Assembly (NCBI RefSeq): GCF_001485215.1
Contig: NZ_BBWW01000002.1
Coordinates: 254,181-318,180, forward strand
DNA length: 64,000 bases
From: Leptolyngbya sp. NIES-2104
GTDB lineage: Bacteria; Cyanobacteriota; Cyanobacteriia; Leptolyngbyales; Leptolyngbyaceae
Direction of reading: 5' to 3'
Shown: positions 1-8,555 of the stretch, in pieces
How positions within the stretch are numbered: position 1 is the stretch's first letter
How the letters are laid out: each line of letters starts with the position of its first letter
Position numbers and translations under genes: made by a program
The notes under the pieces: generated by a model
Told to the model about the DNA's origin: nothing
The model's input: the letters and a program-made list of their open reading frames with translations, nothing else
The model's database searches: none

Positions 1-35
1 AGACTGGCATTACTGGGTGAATCAAGGCTACGAAT

Positions 36-197
36 TTGGTTAAGCAGGGCGATTGGGAGTGGAATCAGAATGAGGAAGGCATTGATTACCCTGAAGGAGA
101 GTCGTGTCCTCACTGTTTGTTTTGGGCAAATCGCGAACACTACGTGGAGTGAAGCTACCGCTGGACAGGCGAAATCATTTCCTCAACCGATACTTAA
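36..197 (+). pseudogene. Short CPHC-containing reading frame with an internal stop
   Basis: From a possible TTG start, the frame reads acidic and aromatic residues, then ESCPHCLFWANREHYVE, then TGA at 150-152. It continues in the same frame as SYRWTGEIISSTDT to a TAA at 195-197. The CPxC motif and the composition on both sides of the TGA look protein-like. From memory, short cyanobacterial proteins contain a CPxCxFWANRxRWTGE-like run, so the TGA may have broken such a gene. The true start could lie upstream of the window. The function is unknown and this may be a chance reading frame. Confidence 0.3.
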
Positions 198-288
198 CCA
201 ATCGAGAATTGCTCGAAGGGTGATCGCCCTATGCGCCAACAACCTGCGCCATCGTACTATGTTGAGACTCCGTTCTCGTTGGATTGTC

Positions 289-573
289 ATGGCTCTAGTT
301 CGCGGCACACTTGATCCGATTACGCTGAGGATTACAGACTTACCCGATGTGGTGGAAGTCGAAAATGGGTGGCAGGAATTTACGATCGACGCGGGCACAG
401 CAATCATTACAATTACTGTGCGTCCGCGAATCTGGAAGAATTTCGTCGATGCGATCGCGCAGTACGAAAACTGGTTTGCAGTAATTACGGGACGTATGGG
501 AGAACTGACCGATGTAGGATTTGTCTTAGAACAGCCTGGAATCCAAGTCTTTGAAGCTCAGGTTTCCGATTAG
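289..573 (+). CDS. Small conserved cyanobacterial protein (FinO-like in annotation style)
   Basis: A 94-residue protein starting at MALVRGTLD, ending EQPGIQVFEAQVSD. The frame is open further upstream (ATG at 70 and 259), but the part before residue MALV is low in protein character and overlaps the preceding CPHC frame. The core has a beta-rich start, a WxxF segment and the run GRMGELTDVGFVLEQPGIQVFE. From memory this resembles short cyanobacterial proteins often labelled 'fertility inhibition FinO-like'. That label gives no tested function. No clear ribosome-binding site decides the start, and ATG at 259 is the main alternative. Confidence 0.5.
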   Translation: MALVRGTLDPITLRITDLPDVVEVENGWQEFTIDAGTAIITITVRPRIWKNFVDAIAQYENWFAVITGRMGELTDVGFVLEQPGIQVFEAQVSD

Positions 574-681
574 CATCAAACGACTTGGTTTTTCTTGCAG
601 AAGCCGCTGTACATGAGGGCATTTAACGATAACGATTATTGAGCTTTTCCCTTATTCCAACTGGATGAAGCTGGAGCGTTC

Positions 682-1191
682 TCACACAGGATCGTGTTCA
701 TTGATCGAATTCGGATCGTCGCCAGACAATTTTCGCTGCTCCAGCGTTCTGCGAGTGCGTTCCAGTTCTGCCGCAAGCAATTTCTCATCAGGAAGCACCA
801 TTTGGTACTCGGCAGCCATCACCTTATTCGGAAGCCCTTCGAGAGCATAATGTGCGATCGCTTCATCTTTACGATTACAGAGGATCAAACCAACAGGCGG
901 GTTTTCATTGGCATACATCCAATTCTCACGGGCATAGTTGAGATAGAGGTGCATTTGTCCAGCATCTGCATAGGAAAAATCGCCCAACTTTAATTCCACA
1001 ATGACTAAGCAGCGTAACCGTCGATGGAAAAAGAGCAAGTCCACCCTGAACCACTGCTCCCCAATCCGTAATCGCTTTTGCCGTCCCAAGAAAGCAAAAT
1101 CATTGCCGAGTTCGAGTAAGAAACTCTCAATATGTTGAATTAACGCTTCTTCTAGATCATTTTCTGAATATTCATCTTTAAGGGATAAAAA
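682..1191 (-). CDS. PDDEXK nuclease, YhcG/DUF1016 family, 3' exon
   Basis: This is the C-terminal half of a DUF1016 (YhcG-type) nuclease, separated from its first half by the group II intron. The exon begins FLSLKDEYSENDLEEALIQH and holds the PD-(D/E)XK core: FRVDLLFF gives the aspartate and VIVELKLG gives the ExK. It then has DAGQMHLYLNYA and the family segment PPVGLILCNRKDEAIAHYAL. Joining the exons at 3637/1191 keeps the frame (621 + 510 nt) and gives 376 residues, a normal family length. The exon has no start codon of its own that would make a full protein. The gene should therefore be functional only after splicing. Confidence 0.88.
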   Translation of the reverse strand, partial: FLSLKDEYSENDLEEALIQHIESFLLELGNDFAFLGRQKRLRIGEQWFRVDLLFFHRRLRCLVIVELKLGDFSYADAGQMHLYLNYARENWMYANENPPVGLILCNRKDEAIAHYALEGLPNKVMAAEYQMVLPDEKLLAAELERTRRTLEQRKLSGDDPNSINEHDPV

Positions 1192-1249
1192 GTAGGGTAG
1201 GACGCTGACGAGGTGGCGTTTGCGGCTCCTTTTCCATCGTCCTCCCTCC

Positions 1250-1284
1250 GAACCGGACGTGCGGCTTTCACCGCATCACGGCTC
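1250..1284 (-). ncRNA. Group II intron domain V catalytic hairpin
   Basis: The minus strand reads GAGCCGTGATGCGGTGAAAG and continues with CCGCACGTCCGGTTC. This forms the conserved domain V hairpin with its GAAA tetraloop and the catalytic AGC-type triad region near the base. The stop codon of the intron-encoded protein (TGA, 1276-1278) falls inside this element, so the coding region runs into the ribozyme core. Confidence 0.85.
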
Positions 1285-3087
1285 TCCAGTCACTCGTTCC
1301 GTCTGACCTCGTAGCGGTCTACCCGCATGAAGGTCGTCGTGGCATTTTCGACATAACACTAAGGTCTTCCGTTGCCGCGCTGCCATCAGATGCACCCGAT
1401 CGGGTTTCGATTTGCGCCCTGCCGAGTTCAGATCGGCAAGCTTGCGAATATGATGGACTTCGATGTTTTGCGTCGAGGCACAGATTTCGCAAGTATCTGC
1501 TAGTAGTCGTTGTAGCAGTTCAGTTCGACCGAGTGGGTGTCGAGCCAAAGCTTGGTCTCGGATCGTTGCCGTCAAATTGACCTTGAGCGGAATTCCACCG
1601 AAGCGAGCAATCAAGGGCGACTTGTCTGCTCGTGGAACGGTAATTTCCAAACACGTTCTCCATCCCTCAGCCGTTTTGAGTTTGGCACGATATCTGCGTG
1701 CCATCTTCGCAACTGACGATTTGTGCTTGTGTGCCAATGTCTTCAGTAGGGAGGTTCGCATCACCCAGTGAAGCTGATTGAGCCAAGCAATATTATCTGC
1801 CAATTGATAGTACTGGACATAGCCTCGGTACTCCGATTGATATTGACTGATAATGCTGTAGTCCGTGTTGTGCGTTCGTTCCATCCGATGAATAGGCTTT
1901 CCTCGTTTCATGTAAAACCGACAGCGGTCTTTCATGAAAGATATTGGCATTCTGAGCGCGATTCCGCCGTTCACTGAGCGACGGTTTGTTGTGATTTTAG
2001 AATCACAGTGCGTAATCGAAATGTCATATCCAAGGAAACGGGCAGGCTCGGTGTGGGCATGGGTAATTAGGGTCTTATCTTCGGACAATTCCAACTTGAG
2101 TTCCTCTTGTAGAAACGTCCTAAGCTGCTCCTTGATTGCTTCTGCCTCTTGCTTTGTTCCAGCAAAACCAAGTAGAAAATCATCAGCGTATCTCACGTAT
2201 CGCAACCTTCGATAATTGGGATCATTCGGGTCATTAGCTGGGACGCTTCGACGAAGCTGTTCCAGTTCATGAGCGGCTTCGATTTGTCCCTGTTGTCTGA
2301 GGCAGCGAATGCGATAGGTGAGGTGGTTGTAAGCTGCATGATGTGCCCGTCGTTGCCCTTTTGTGTACGCTGGAATCAGCGTTTGCTCGACAAACTGATC
2401 TAATTTGTTGAGGTAGAGATTGGAAAGGATGGGACTCAGAATTGACCCTTGCGGTGTCCCACTTAGGGTTGGAGTATGTCGCCCATTTTCCATGTATCCT
2501 GTCCGCAGCAAATTTCGGATCAGCCGCAGGAAACGGTTGTCTGGAATATCCGTTTGCAGAATCTTCAGCAGGATCTCTGAATCGATGCTGTCGAAGCAGC
2601 TTTGGATATCGCCTTCGATGAACCATTTGGTGCCGTGCCACACTCGTTTGATAGTGCTCAATGCGGTGTGGCAGCCTCGTCCTGGGCGGAAGCCGTGAGA
2701 CGAGTCGGAGAATTGAGGTTCATAGTAGGCTTCCAAGAGAGAACGGATCACCTCTTGTAGTAGTTTGTCAGACCAAGATGGCAGTCCTAATGGACGAGTT
2801 TTTCCATTCTTTTTCGGAATGTAGACTCGTCGAACCGGAGTCCAACGATACCGCTCATATCGAATTGCTTCGATGATGGCGTGAATCTTGTCCATTGACA
2901 TACCATCAACCGTTTCCGCTGTGGTTCCCTTTGTCAGTGCGCCTTTGTTACGATAGATTCGCCCATAAGCGCGGAGGTAGAGTTGGGGATTGTACAGTTG
3001 TCGATAGAGGTCTTTTAACGGTGAACGATGATGTCCTCGCCCACGGATGATGTCTAAAACAGTTTCGGCTTCACGCATCTCGCGCAC
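1276..3087 (-). CDS. ltrA: Group II intron reverse transcriptase/maturase with HNH endonuclease
   Basis: A 603-residue intron-encoded protein. GTG at 3087 and ATG at 3078 are both possible starts. The fingers carry KTRPLGLPSWSDKLLQE and SHGFRPGRGCHTAL. The catalytic palm motif is RYVRYADDFLLGF, with the YADD box intact. A maturase (X) region follows, with NNRIA-type sequence replaced by KITTNRRSVNGG. The C-terminal HNH zinc finger runs CEICASTQNIEVHHIRKLAD to LCRKCHDDLHAGR, with two CxxC pairs and HH. It should assist splicing, nick the target and copy the intron into DNA. All key residues are present, so the element may still be mobile. Confidence 0.93.
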   Translation of the reverse strand: MREMREAETVLDIIRGRGHHRSPLKDLYRQLYNPQLYLRAYGRIYRNKGALTKGTTAETVDGMSMDKIHAIIEAIRYERYRWTPVRRVYIPKKNGKTRPLGLPSWSDKLLQEVIRSLLEAYYEPQFSDSSHGFRPGRGCHTALSTIKRVWHGTKWFIEGDIQSCFDSIDSEILLKILQTDIPDNRFLRLIRNLLRTGYMENGRHTPTLSGTPQGSILSPILSNLYLNKLDQFVEQTLIPAYTKGQRRAHHAAYNHLTYRIRCLRQQGQIEAAHELEQLRRSVPANDPNDPNYRRLRYVRYADDFLLGFAGTKQEAEAIKEQLRTFLQEELKLELSEDKTLITHAHTEPARFLGYDISITHCDSKITTNRRSVNGGIALRMPISFMKDRCRFYMKRGKPIHRMERTHNTDYSIISQYQSEYRGYVQYYQLADNIAWLNQLHWVMRTSLLKTLAHKHKSSVAKMARRYRAKLKTAEGWRTCLEITVPRADKSPLIARFGGIPLKVNLTATIRDQALARHPLGRTELLQRLLADTCEICASTQNIEVHHIRKLADLNSAGRKSKPDRVHLMAARQRKTLVLCRKCHDDLHAGRPLRGQTERVTGEP

Positions 3088-3636
3088 CTCTCTGTGTGGT
3101 TCATCGAGTGACCTGCCTCCCTTCGCCTTGTAAACGGCTTTCCCGTTCGCTGACTACTACGGAGGCTCCGTTGCCAGAGTGAAAGATTCACTCTCAGTTG
3201 AGGGAACTCACCCCTCAACCTGTTAGGACTCGCGTCCCGTAGGCAATCCCGCGCTTTTCTGAAATGACACGTCCGAGTGAAGGTTAGGTACTCCGTTCGT
3301 TCCCTTAATTCAGGTCATCCCTGAACACTCTGATTCTTGAGAGTTCCAAATGCCTTAGAATTATGCACCCGGATGAACCAGCGTCGGTATCAAATGCCGT
3401 TCCGACGAGACTACGTTTGGTCTAGTTGGGACTAGAGTTCAAGCAATCCAGCCTTTACCTTGCTTCACAAGCTTCGCGGTGCAGTGGTTTGGGCATTTTA
3501 TCTCCGCTCACCGCTTTACCAATATGCTGCTTTCCCCTTTACCTTTCGGCTCCAGGTAGATTGGTCAGCTTAGACACCACCTCCCAAGTGTTCTCTTGGC
3601 TGTGCCAAGGATGTCATTCCAAATGTCACGGCGCAC

Positions 3637-4257
3637 TTCCAAAACGAATGGATCTTTCAGTTCATCCTCTGGTCTAATGGCTTCTCCTTCACCAGACTGT
3701 GATGATTTTTCAAGCATGGCTGCTTTGTTCCGCGATAGCAGCGTCCGCTCGTAGAATTGGGTTGAGACTTGCCGATCTAATTGCCGCACCGACCAGCCAC
3801 CTCTCAATGCTTCTGCCTCATAAAACGCTCTCGCTTCTGGATTTTTGACTGAGAGCAACTTTACATAATGAGACCAAGGCAGCGGGAATTTTCCAGACAG
3901 TGTTTGGAAAATGTTAGTCGCCTCTTCAGACAAGGGTTGTGCTGCATCTGGGTAGGTGAGGTAGAACGCTCTCATCTGAAACAAATTGCTCTTCTTGAAA
4001 CCTCGTCCAAATTTTGGCGATAAATCCTGGGCGAGGCGATCAACAATCTGCTTGCCATATTCCGCTCGTTCAGCGCCCTGTTGCTCCAGTTCAACAATCC
4101 GCCGTCCCAGTTCCCAATAAGTGGCAGTCATGAGAGTGTTTACCGTTTTTGCAGCCTCACGACGCGCGGATTCAAGTAGGTCACTCACCTCCGCTAAAAC
4201 TGTCTGGTACAGGTTAGGGGTTGAATCTGATGAATTGTTTTCAGGAGCTTCAGGCAT
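3637..4257 (-). CDS. PDDEXK nuclease, YhcG/DUF1016 family, 5' exon
   Basis: The N-terminal 207 codons of the split nuclease start MPEAPENNSSDS at ATG 4257. The DUF1016 N-terminal domain is clear: TATYWELGRRIVELEQQGAERAEYG, LSPKFGRGFKKSNLFQMRAFY and LPWSHYVKLLSVKNPEARAFY, then GGWSVRQLDRQVSTQFYERT. The exon ends ELKDPFVLE, after which translation of unspliced RNA would add 23 intron-coded residues and stop. YhcG proteins are hybrid nucleases of uncertain role, often linked to defence or recombination. No neighbouring restriction or toxin genes define the role here. No clear ribosome-binding site is seen before ATG 4257. Confidence 0.88.
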
Positions 4258-4846
4258 ATTTGATTACCAAGACTTGGAGTATTTTATGAAATTGTGATTC
4301 GCAACAGCAAGGAGAATGGAGAGCGAAGGCGATCGGACGGCTTGCCTAGAATTTCAAGATGTGAACGGCTTTTCGCGCCCAAATCTGCTGTATGTGATGG
4401 TTAGCAATTGGCATAGAGTGCCAAGACAAATTGCTAAGAAATCCATTGGAGCCTCTGTTTGCTTCTCTTGATGCAATGAGTTTAGATGAAGGTCGCCTTT
4501 CGTCTTGTAAGTCTCGCTTAAGTCTCTAAATAAGAATGTCAACGTTAAGCAGACTCATCGCGCCAGTATAATGTGCGGATGTTCCGTGGTGGAATGTCGT
4601 GATTAAATAATGGTTGGATAACCTGTTCTGATCCATCGCCACATTGTCACAGTAGATCTGATCAGCAGGTGGTGGATCACGCCCAAATTAGTTCGTGGGG
4701 TCAAGAAAAAGCGCAAAAAATTGGGCTTCAAAAATTTTCTTTAAGAGAGTGTTTGGCAGAAATTAGGAAAACGGTGGATAATCGTGAGATAGTCTCAGAA
4801 CCCGGCATGAGTATTCTTGGCGGGGTTTTACAGATTCGAGTGGGTC
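4258..4846. other. Intergenic stretch without a supported gene
   Basis: This 589-nt region lies between the start of the nuclease gene and the XRE-type regulator. It should hold promoters for both. Two short reading frames (4354-4542 minus and 4669-4872 plus) show no motif, and the second overlaps the regulator. I see no repeat, hairpin or RNA gene worth naming. Confidence 0.5.
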
Positions 4847-5065
4847 ATGATAACAACCGGGCACTTGATTAGACAGATGAGAGAAGACGCTGGATTGTCA
4901 CAGGAACAGTTGGCAGTCAAGATTGGAATTTCATCGTCTACCGTTCGGAAATGGGAGAAAGACCTAGTGACTCCATCCCTTTCAATTCACCAGTGGGAAG
5001 CGTTTGCAGCAGCAGTCAAAGTCCCGTTTAGTGATCTACCAACAACGATCCCTAGGATTGCTTAA
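4847..5065 (+). CDS. XRE-family helix-turn-helix DNA-binding protein
   Basis: A 72-residue protein starting MITTGHLIRQMREDAGLSQ; the frame is open ten codons further upstream. It is essentially one HTH_3/XRE domain: LSQEQLAVKIGISSSTVRKWE is the helix-turn-helix, followed by SLSIHQWEAFAAAVKVPFSDL. Small single-domain XRE proteins on plasmids act as repressors of neighbouring operons or as antitoxin-like regulators. No toxin partner is visible. It converges with the minus-strand Ycf34/WGR operon, ending only 9 nt from the end of the WGR gene. Its target is unknown. Confidence 0.85.
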   Translation: MITTGHLIRQMREDAGLSQEQLAVKIGISSSTVRKWEKDLVTPSLSIHQWEAFAAAVKVPFSDLPTTIPRIA

Positions 5066-5074
5066 ATTTTTTAT

Positions 5075-5878
5075 TTAATCCCAAAGAACGCAGTCTGATC
5101 GCGTATCACTGAAATCGAAATCGATTTCAGATTCTTCTGTCTCACCCCAGTTCATCCAGAACGATCTCTCTATCTGTTCAAACGCTTGGGCGGAAAGTGC
5201 TGCTTGGATTTGTCCGCGAATCTCAGCAATGCGATCGAGTCCTGTTTTCAGCGTTTCTAGAACTTGCCGCTGAGTTTGAACCTGAGTCACGTTTCCGATT
5301 AATGCTGTGGGATTCAGCGACATACCAACAGGCAACGGGATCAAGCGTAAATAAGCCTCAACCGCCTGAGCTAAGTCTTGTCGGTTTCGTGATCCTTGAG
5401 CATACAAGACGCGATCGAGGGCGGTTTGAGCGTGAGCCACCGTTTGATGAGACACTGCACCTAATCCAGTTTGGTACTGCCCTTTCTCTGGATTGAATCG
5501 AACTGAGGTCTGTTCGTGAACGATCGCGGCATCGATTTCGAGTTGCTGAATTTGCGCTTTGATCAATTTGGCGCGGTTGCCGAGAATTTCAAAATTGAGG
5601 GATTGATCGGAAGTGCGATCGACTTCTGCCTCCATGTAGCCCTTCGCTTTTTTGTCACGCACAATTTGTTGTAATTTCGTTTGTGCCTTTACGACATTGG
5701 CGCAGGCGTAGGAGTGGGTTTGTCCCTTGTAGTTCACTCGTCCATATTTCGCGAAGACTGTGCCATCGGGTAAAACATAGCCTTGCCAGAATTTATTGTG
5801 ATTGCTGCGGCTGTCTACGCAAATCAGATGAACTGAGGCGATTGCACTCGAAAGATCTGGAAACTGATCAGAAGTCAT
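5075..5878 (-). CDS. WGR-domain protein
   Basis: A 267-residue protein taken from ATG 5878, 11 nt after the Ycf34 stop; a longer frame upstream would overlap Ycf34. Residues about 10-90 form a WGR-like domain: NHNKFWQGYVLPDGTVFAKYGRVNYKGQTHSY, broken here only by family drift, followed by a lysine-rich helix (KAQTKLQQIVRDKKAKGY). WGR domains bind nucleic acid in poly(ADP-ribose) polymerases and bacterial proteins. The rest is helical with an acidic tail (ESEIDFDFSD). It is the last gene of the Ycf operon. A macrodomain protein, another ADP-ribose-related fold, lies nearby, but any functional link is inference. Confidence 0.7.
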   Translation of the reverse strand: MTSDQFPDLSSAIASVHLICVDSRSNHNKFWQGYVLPDGTVFAKYGRVNYKGQTHSYACANVVKAQTKLQQIVRDKKAKGYMEAEVDRTSDQSLNFEILGNRAKLIKAQIQQLEIDAAIVHEQTSVRFNPEKGQYQTGLGAVSHQTVAHAQTALDRVLYAQGSRNRQDLAQAVEAYLRLIPLPVGMSLNPTALIGNVTQVQTQRQVLETLKTGLDRIAEIRGQIQAALSAQAFEQIERSFWMNWGETEESEIDFDFSDTRSDCVLWD

Positions 5879-5889
5879 GACGAATTTCC

Positions 5890-6099
5890 TCAAACGTTTG
5901 AAAATTTTTCTTGTGCCTGGAAACTGCCGCAATTCACAACATCGAATTCCATCTGCTCAGTTTGGCGATGGACTCTGATTTGAGGCTGACGCGGCTGAAA
6001 ATCGGGAGATTGATTTCGATGAACTTCTTGGTGACTGGTTTCGACTTGATGATAGGTAATGCAGCGATCGACAAGTTGGCAATTCACGCAAATACACAT
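5890..6099 (-). CDS. ycf34: Ycf34-like cysteine-rich protein
   Basis: A 69-residue protein beginning MCICVNCQLVDRCITYHQVE. The N-terminal cysteines (CxCxxC plus DRC) followed by YH and the segment SPDFQPRQPQIRV match Ycf34, a small protein conserved in cyanobacteria and red-algal plastids. Published Ycf34 work links it to iron-sulfur binding and photosynthetic electron transport (from memory). The C-terminal half is short and ends FDVVNCGSFQAQEKFSNV, keeping the family's VxCxSF signature. It sits between Ycf46-like and WGR genes with 9- and 11-nt gaps, so it is co-transcribed. A plasmid paralogue may have a different role from the chromosomal copy. Confidence 0.85.
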   Translation of the reverse strand: MCICVNCQLVDRCITYHQVETSHQEVHRNQSPDFQPRQPQIRVHRQTEQMEFDVVNCGSFQAQEKFSNV

Positions 6100-6108
6100 G
6101 ATCGGCTC

Positions 6109-7800
6109 CTAATTTTCTTCCCAAACGACAGTGCGATCGCTTTCAATTTGCTCCTCAGTTTCTGGTGCGACACATAGCGCTTGTCCGTTTCGCGCCCAAC
6201 GATCTAAGGCTGTGAGTTCTTCAGCATCACCGAGAGATCGCGGTGGCTTGCGATCAATTTGTGCGTGTAGGTTTTCGATCGTCACCTGTCCGGGTCGGCG
6301 TTGAGCGTATGCCTGAGCCGCACAAGCAAACACAATGTCATGAATTTCGCTTCCGGTATAGCGATCGGTGTGGCGAGCAAGCGGTTCGATTAAGGCTTGA
6401 ACGGCTGGACTTTCGAGGTCGGCATCAAAGCTAAGAAGCTTATATCGCTGCATCTGAACCTGGAAAATCTCGCGCCGAGCCGCTAAATTTGGTAAGGGAA
6501 CGTGGTAGACCTCAGAAAATCGGCGTAAGAGTTCAGGTTTGAAACACCCAGGACGGTTTGCAGTTGCCGCCACGAAGACCGCCGAAGTATGTTCTTGGAA
6601 CCACTGCAAAAAGTAGCCAAACATCCGCTTGGTTGTACCGCCATCGGACTCACTCCCGCTGCCACCGTCGAACATTTTGTCCATTTCATCAATGAATAGA
6701 ATTGAGGGAGCCATTGCTTCGGCTGCTGCGATCGTTTGTCTGAGATTTTCCTCAGATGCACCCAATTCCTTTTGCACCAACTTACTCGTATCGAGAATTA
6801 GAATCGGCAGTCCCCATTCTTTTGCAAGACATTTAATACCCAGTGTTTTACCCGTGCCACCATAGCCCACAAGTAGAACGCCTCGCGGAAAGGGTAAATT
6901 CCAGCTTTCTTGTGCTTCGGGTTCGAGTAATGCAGCTTGTGTAACTGCCCATGATTGCAGCACAGGCATTCCTTTAACTGGAACATCTGGTGCTTTCGCG
7001 TATTGAATTCCTCTTGCTGCGAACTGCTGCTTTTTGATTTCGAGAATGTCGTCGATCGACTGTGCTTCGAGTCGTTTACGCTTGATAGCAACCAGTTGAA
7101 TCGCGTCATCCATGCCTTCAGGAGTCATGCCAAGCAATGCTCGAATTAATCGTTTGCGATCGTCCTCGGACAAATTGACCTCAAATGATTGAGATTGAGC
7201 CTTGGCACTACGCTGAAGAGCTTTAAGTCTATGTTCAAAGATTGCTTCGGCTTCGGTTGCTAATGGTAGTGGATTTTGCATATCGACCACCAAATCTTGA
7301 AAAATCGGCGGTGTTCGCGAACCGTCATGCAGAATGATCAAAGAGTTTTGCGATCGCTTGAGCAAATTAAACACGCGCACTGCTAACCGCACAAAAGCGG
7401 GATTCGAGTCACGAGCCGCAATGTAGCGATAGAGATCTCGCAGCACAAACAAGGTCGGGCGCGATTGTTGATCGGATTCACCTTTTGCCTGAGTTTGACA
7501 AGCAGATTCGATGTAGCGCAACACCGCTTCAACCATGTGCAGATTCGTCGCGATTTTCACGCCTGGGACGGCAACCACTCCAATAAGTTGTTTGCCTTTG
7601 TACTGCGGAGTCAGCGTTTCAAGTCCACTCACACCCAGCGACGCATCCCAGTGGAGTACCTGTAAGTTCTTCGGTACGGCATACTCCGTGACAAGCGATC
7701 GTAAAATCAAATCTGGCTCCGACGCAGTACGGGTATCGATCGCGATCGTAGACATTTTGGCGTTGAAATACAGCTTTAGTTGCGCGACATCGAATGCCAT
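6109..7800 (-). CDS. ycf46: Ycf46-like AAA ATPase
   Basis: A 563-residue protein. Its N-terminal half resembles the Ycf46 non-catalytic region (DLILRSLVTEYAVPKNLQVLHWD, FVLRDLYRYI, SLIILHDG). The AAA module has Walker A VGYGGTGKT near residue 312, Walker B ILFIDEMDKM near 370, sensor 1 FVAATANR and the arginine-finger region ELLRRFSEVYHVPLP. A C-terminal AAA lid follows (YTGSEIHDIVFACAAQA). Ycf46 is conserved in cyanobacteria and some plastids; reported mutant effects include altered carbon dioxide uptake and photosynthesis regulation (from memory). DUF2997 and DUF1257 genes directly upstream suggest a complex or shared pathway. Confidence 0.85.
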   Translation of the reverse strand: MAFDVAQLKLYFNAKMSTIAIDTRTASEPDLILRSLVTEYAVPKNLQVLHWDASLGVSGLETLTPQYKGKQLIGVVAVPGVKIATNLHMVEAVLRYIESACQTQAKGESDQQSRPTLFVLRDLYRYIAARDSNPAFVRLAVRVFNLLKRSQNSLIILHDGSRTPPIFQDLVVDMQNPLPLATEAEAIFEHRLKALQRSAKAQSQSFEVNLSEDDRKRLIRALLGMTPEGMDDAIQLVAIKRKRLEAQSIDDILEIKKQQFAARGIQYAKAPDVPVKGMPVLQSWAVTQAALLEPEAQESWNLPFPRGVLLVGYGGTGKTLGIKCLAKEWGLPILILDTSKLVQKELGASEENLRQTIAAAEAMAPSILFIDEMDKMFDGGSGSESDGGTTKRMFGYFLQWFQEHTSAVFVAATANRPGCFKPELLRRFSEVYHVPLPNLAARREIFQVQMQRYKLLSFDADLESPAVQALIEPLARHTDRYTGSEIHDIVFACAAQAYAQRRPGQVTIENLHAQIDRKPPRSLGDAEELTALDRWARNGQALCVAPETEEQIESDRTVVWEEN

Positions 7801-7803
7801 AAT

Positions 7804-7995
7804 CTACAGACCTCCTAGAGAAATATCAGTTTGAATTTGGACAGGCTGTTCATGATATTCAGGCTTCAGTTCAACTTCGCTTGCACCCAATTGTGTGAGC
7901 GCTTTTGTAAGCTGAGTGCAGCTTTCCCCTTGATGCCCGACGACTTCAACTTTCATGGTCTGTCCCCGTTTGCGAACAATTTTGATCTGAGACAT
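7804..7995 (-). CDS. DUF2997 small protein
   Basis: A 63-residue protein. ATG 7995 is preceded by GGAGGT at good spacing, so the longer upstream frame (to 8100) is rejected. It reads MSQIKIVRKRGQTMKVEVVG, then GESCTQLTKALTQLGASEVELKPEYHE, the pattern of cyanobacterial DUF2997 proteins (IxxxG.....GxxCxxLTxxLxxxLGxv). One conserved cysteine lies in the GESC motif. It lies between the DUF1257 and Ycf46-like genes, an arrangement seen in other cyanobacteria (from memory). No biochemical function is established. Confidence 0.8.
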   Translation of the reverse strand: MSQIKIVRKRGQTMKVEVVGHQGESCTQLTKALTQLGASEVELKPEYHEQPVQIQTDISLGGL

Positions 7996-8014
7996 TGTTA
8001 CCTCCATTGATTGC

Positions 8015-8536
8015 TTACCAGGCTGCACTGACCGTCGCATCTGAAATCGAAACAATTTGGGTGAGTGTCGTTTCGATCGAGCCATCATCGAGAACAACAT
8101 CTTCGCGGTTCCAAAGATGCACCGGATAGTCGCGCTGAATCACTGCTTCATCGTGGTAGAACTGAACTTCCTCGTTGAAATGTTCGATCGGGGATAACGT
8201 TCGGTGCTGCCGCTGAGTTCGAGGGAAAGCAAAACCGAGTGCATTTTGATTGAAATCCCAAGCGTCTGCGACTAGCACAAAGCAGTTTTGGCGAACATCC
8301 CATCGAAAGCCAACGTCTAGCTGAGATTTGCGCTGGGGAGTATGAAGGTGATGACGACGAATGATAATTTCAGCTTCAGCTTGGCTGCGTCGATCGTAGT
8401 CACTGATCAACTTCACAGGCTGCTCGTGTACCTCCACCTCTGCGATAATGCCTCTCTCAATCAGCAAGGTTTTCAGCCCTTCGATCAGAGCTTCTCGATT
8501 GTTCAGTTGTGTCGTAATCGTTGCAAAGTGACTCAT
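8015..8536 (-). CDS. ycf35: DUF1257 (Ycf35-like) protein
   Basis: A 173-residue protein from ATG 8536, preceded by GGAGG seven bases away; this rejects the longer upstream frame. It begins MSHFATITTQLNNREALIEGL, the start typical of DUF1257/Ycf35 proteins, with RSQAEAEIIIRRHH and DVGFRWD following. The C-terminal part (YHDEAVIQRDYPVHLWNREDVVLDDGSIETTL) is longer than plain Ycf35. Plastid Ycf35 is conserved but uncharacterised. Its close packing with DUF2997 and Ycf46-like genes shows a conserved module now sitting on a probable plasmid. Confidence 0.82.
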   Translation of the reverse strand: MSHFATITTQLNNREALIEGLKTLLIERGIIAEVEVHEQPVKLISDYDRRSQAEAEIIIRRHHLHTPQRKSQLDVGFRWDVRQNCFVLVADAWDFNQNALGFAFPRTQRQHRTLSPIEHFNEEVQFYHDEAVIQRDYPVHLWNREDVVLDDGSIETTLTQIVSISDATVSAAW

Positions 8537-8555
8537 AGTTCCTCCAGTATTTTCA

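Larger units (their letters stand above)
1192..3636 (-). mobile_element. Group II intron inserted in the nuclease gene
   Basis: The 2,445-nt element starts on the minus strand with GTGCGCC, matching the GUGYG 5' consensus. It ends ...CCCTAC, matching the AY 3' rule. Removing it joins codon GAA (E207) to TTT TTA TCC with the nuclease frame intact. Near the 3' end lies a canonical domain V (1250-1284) followed by a short domain VI stem region. The domain IV-type open reading frame encodes a reverse transcriptase-maturase-HNH protein. The 550 nt between the 5' end and the reading frame should hold domains I-III. Both boundaries were placed from the consensus ends and from frame continuity in the host gene, which agree. 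Confidence 0.9.

Noticed and set aside
4354..4872. Two short frames (62 and 67 codons) in the gap before the XRE gene
   Set aside because: No motif, poor composition, no ribosome-binding site; one overlaps the XRE gene.
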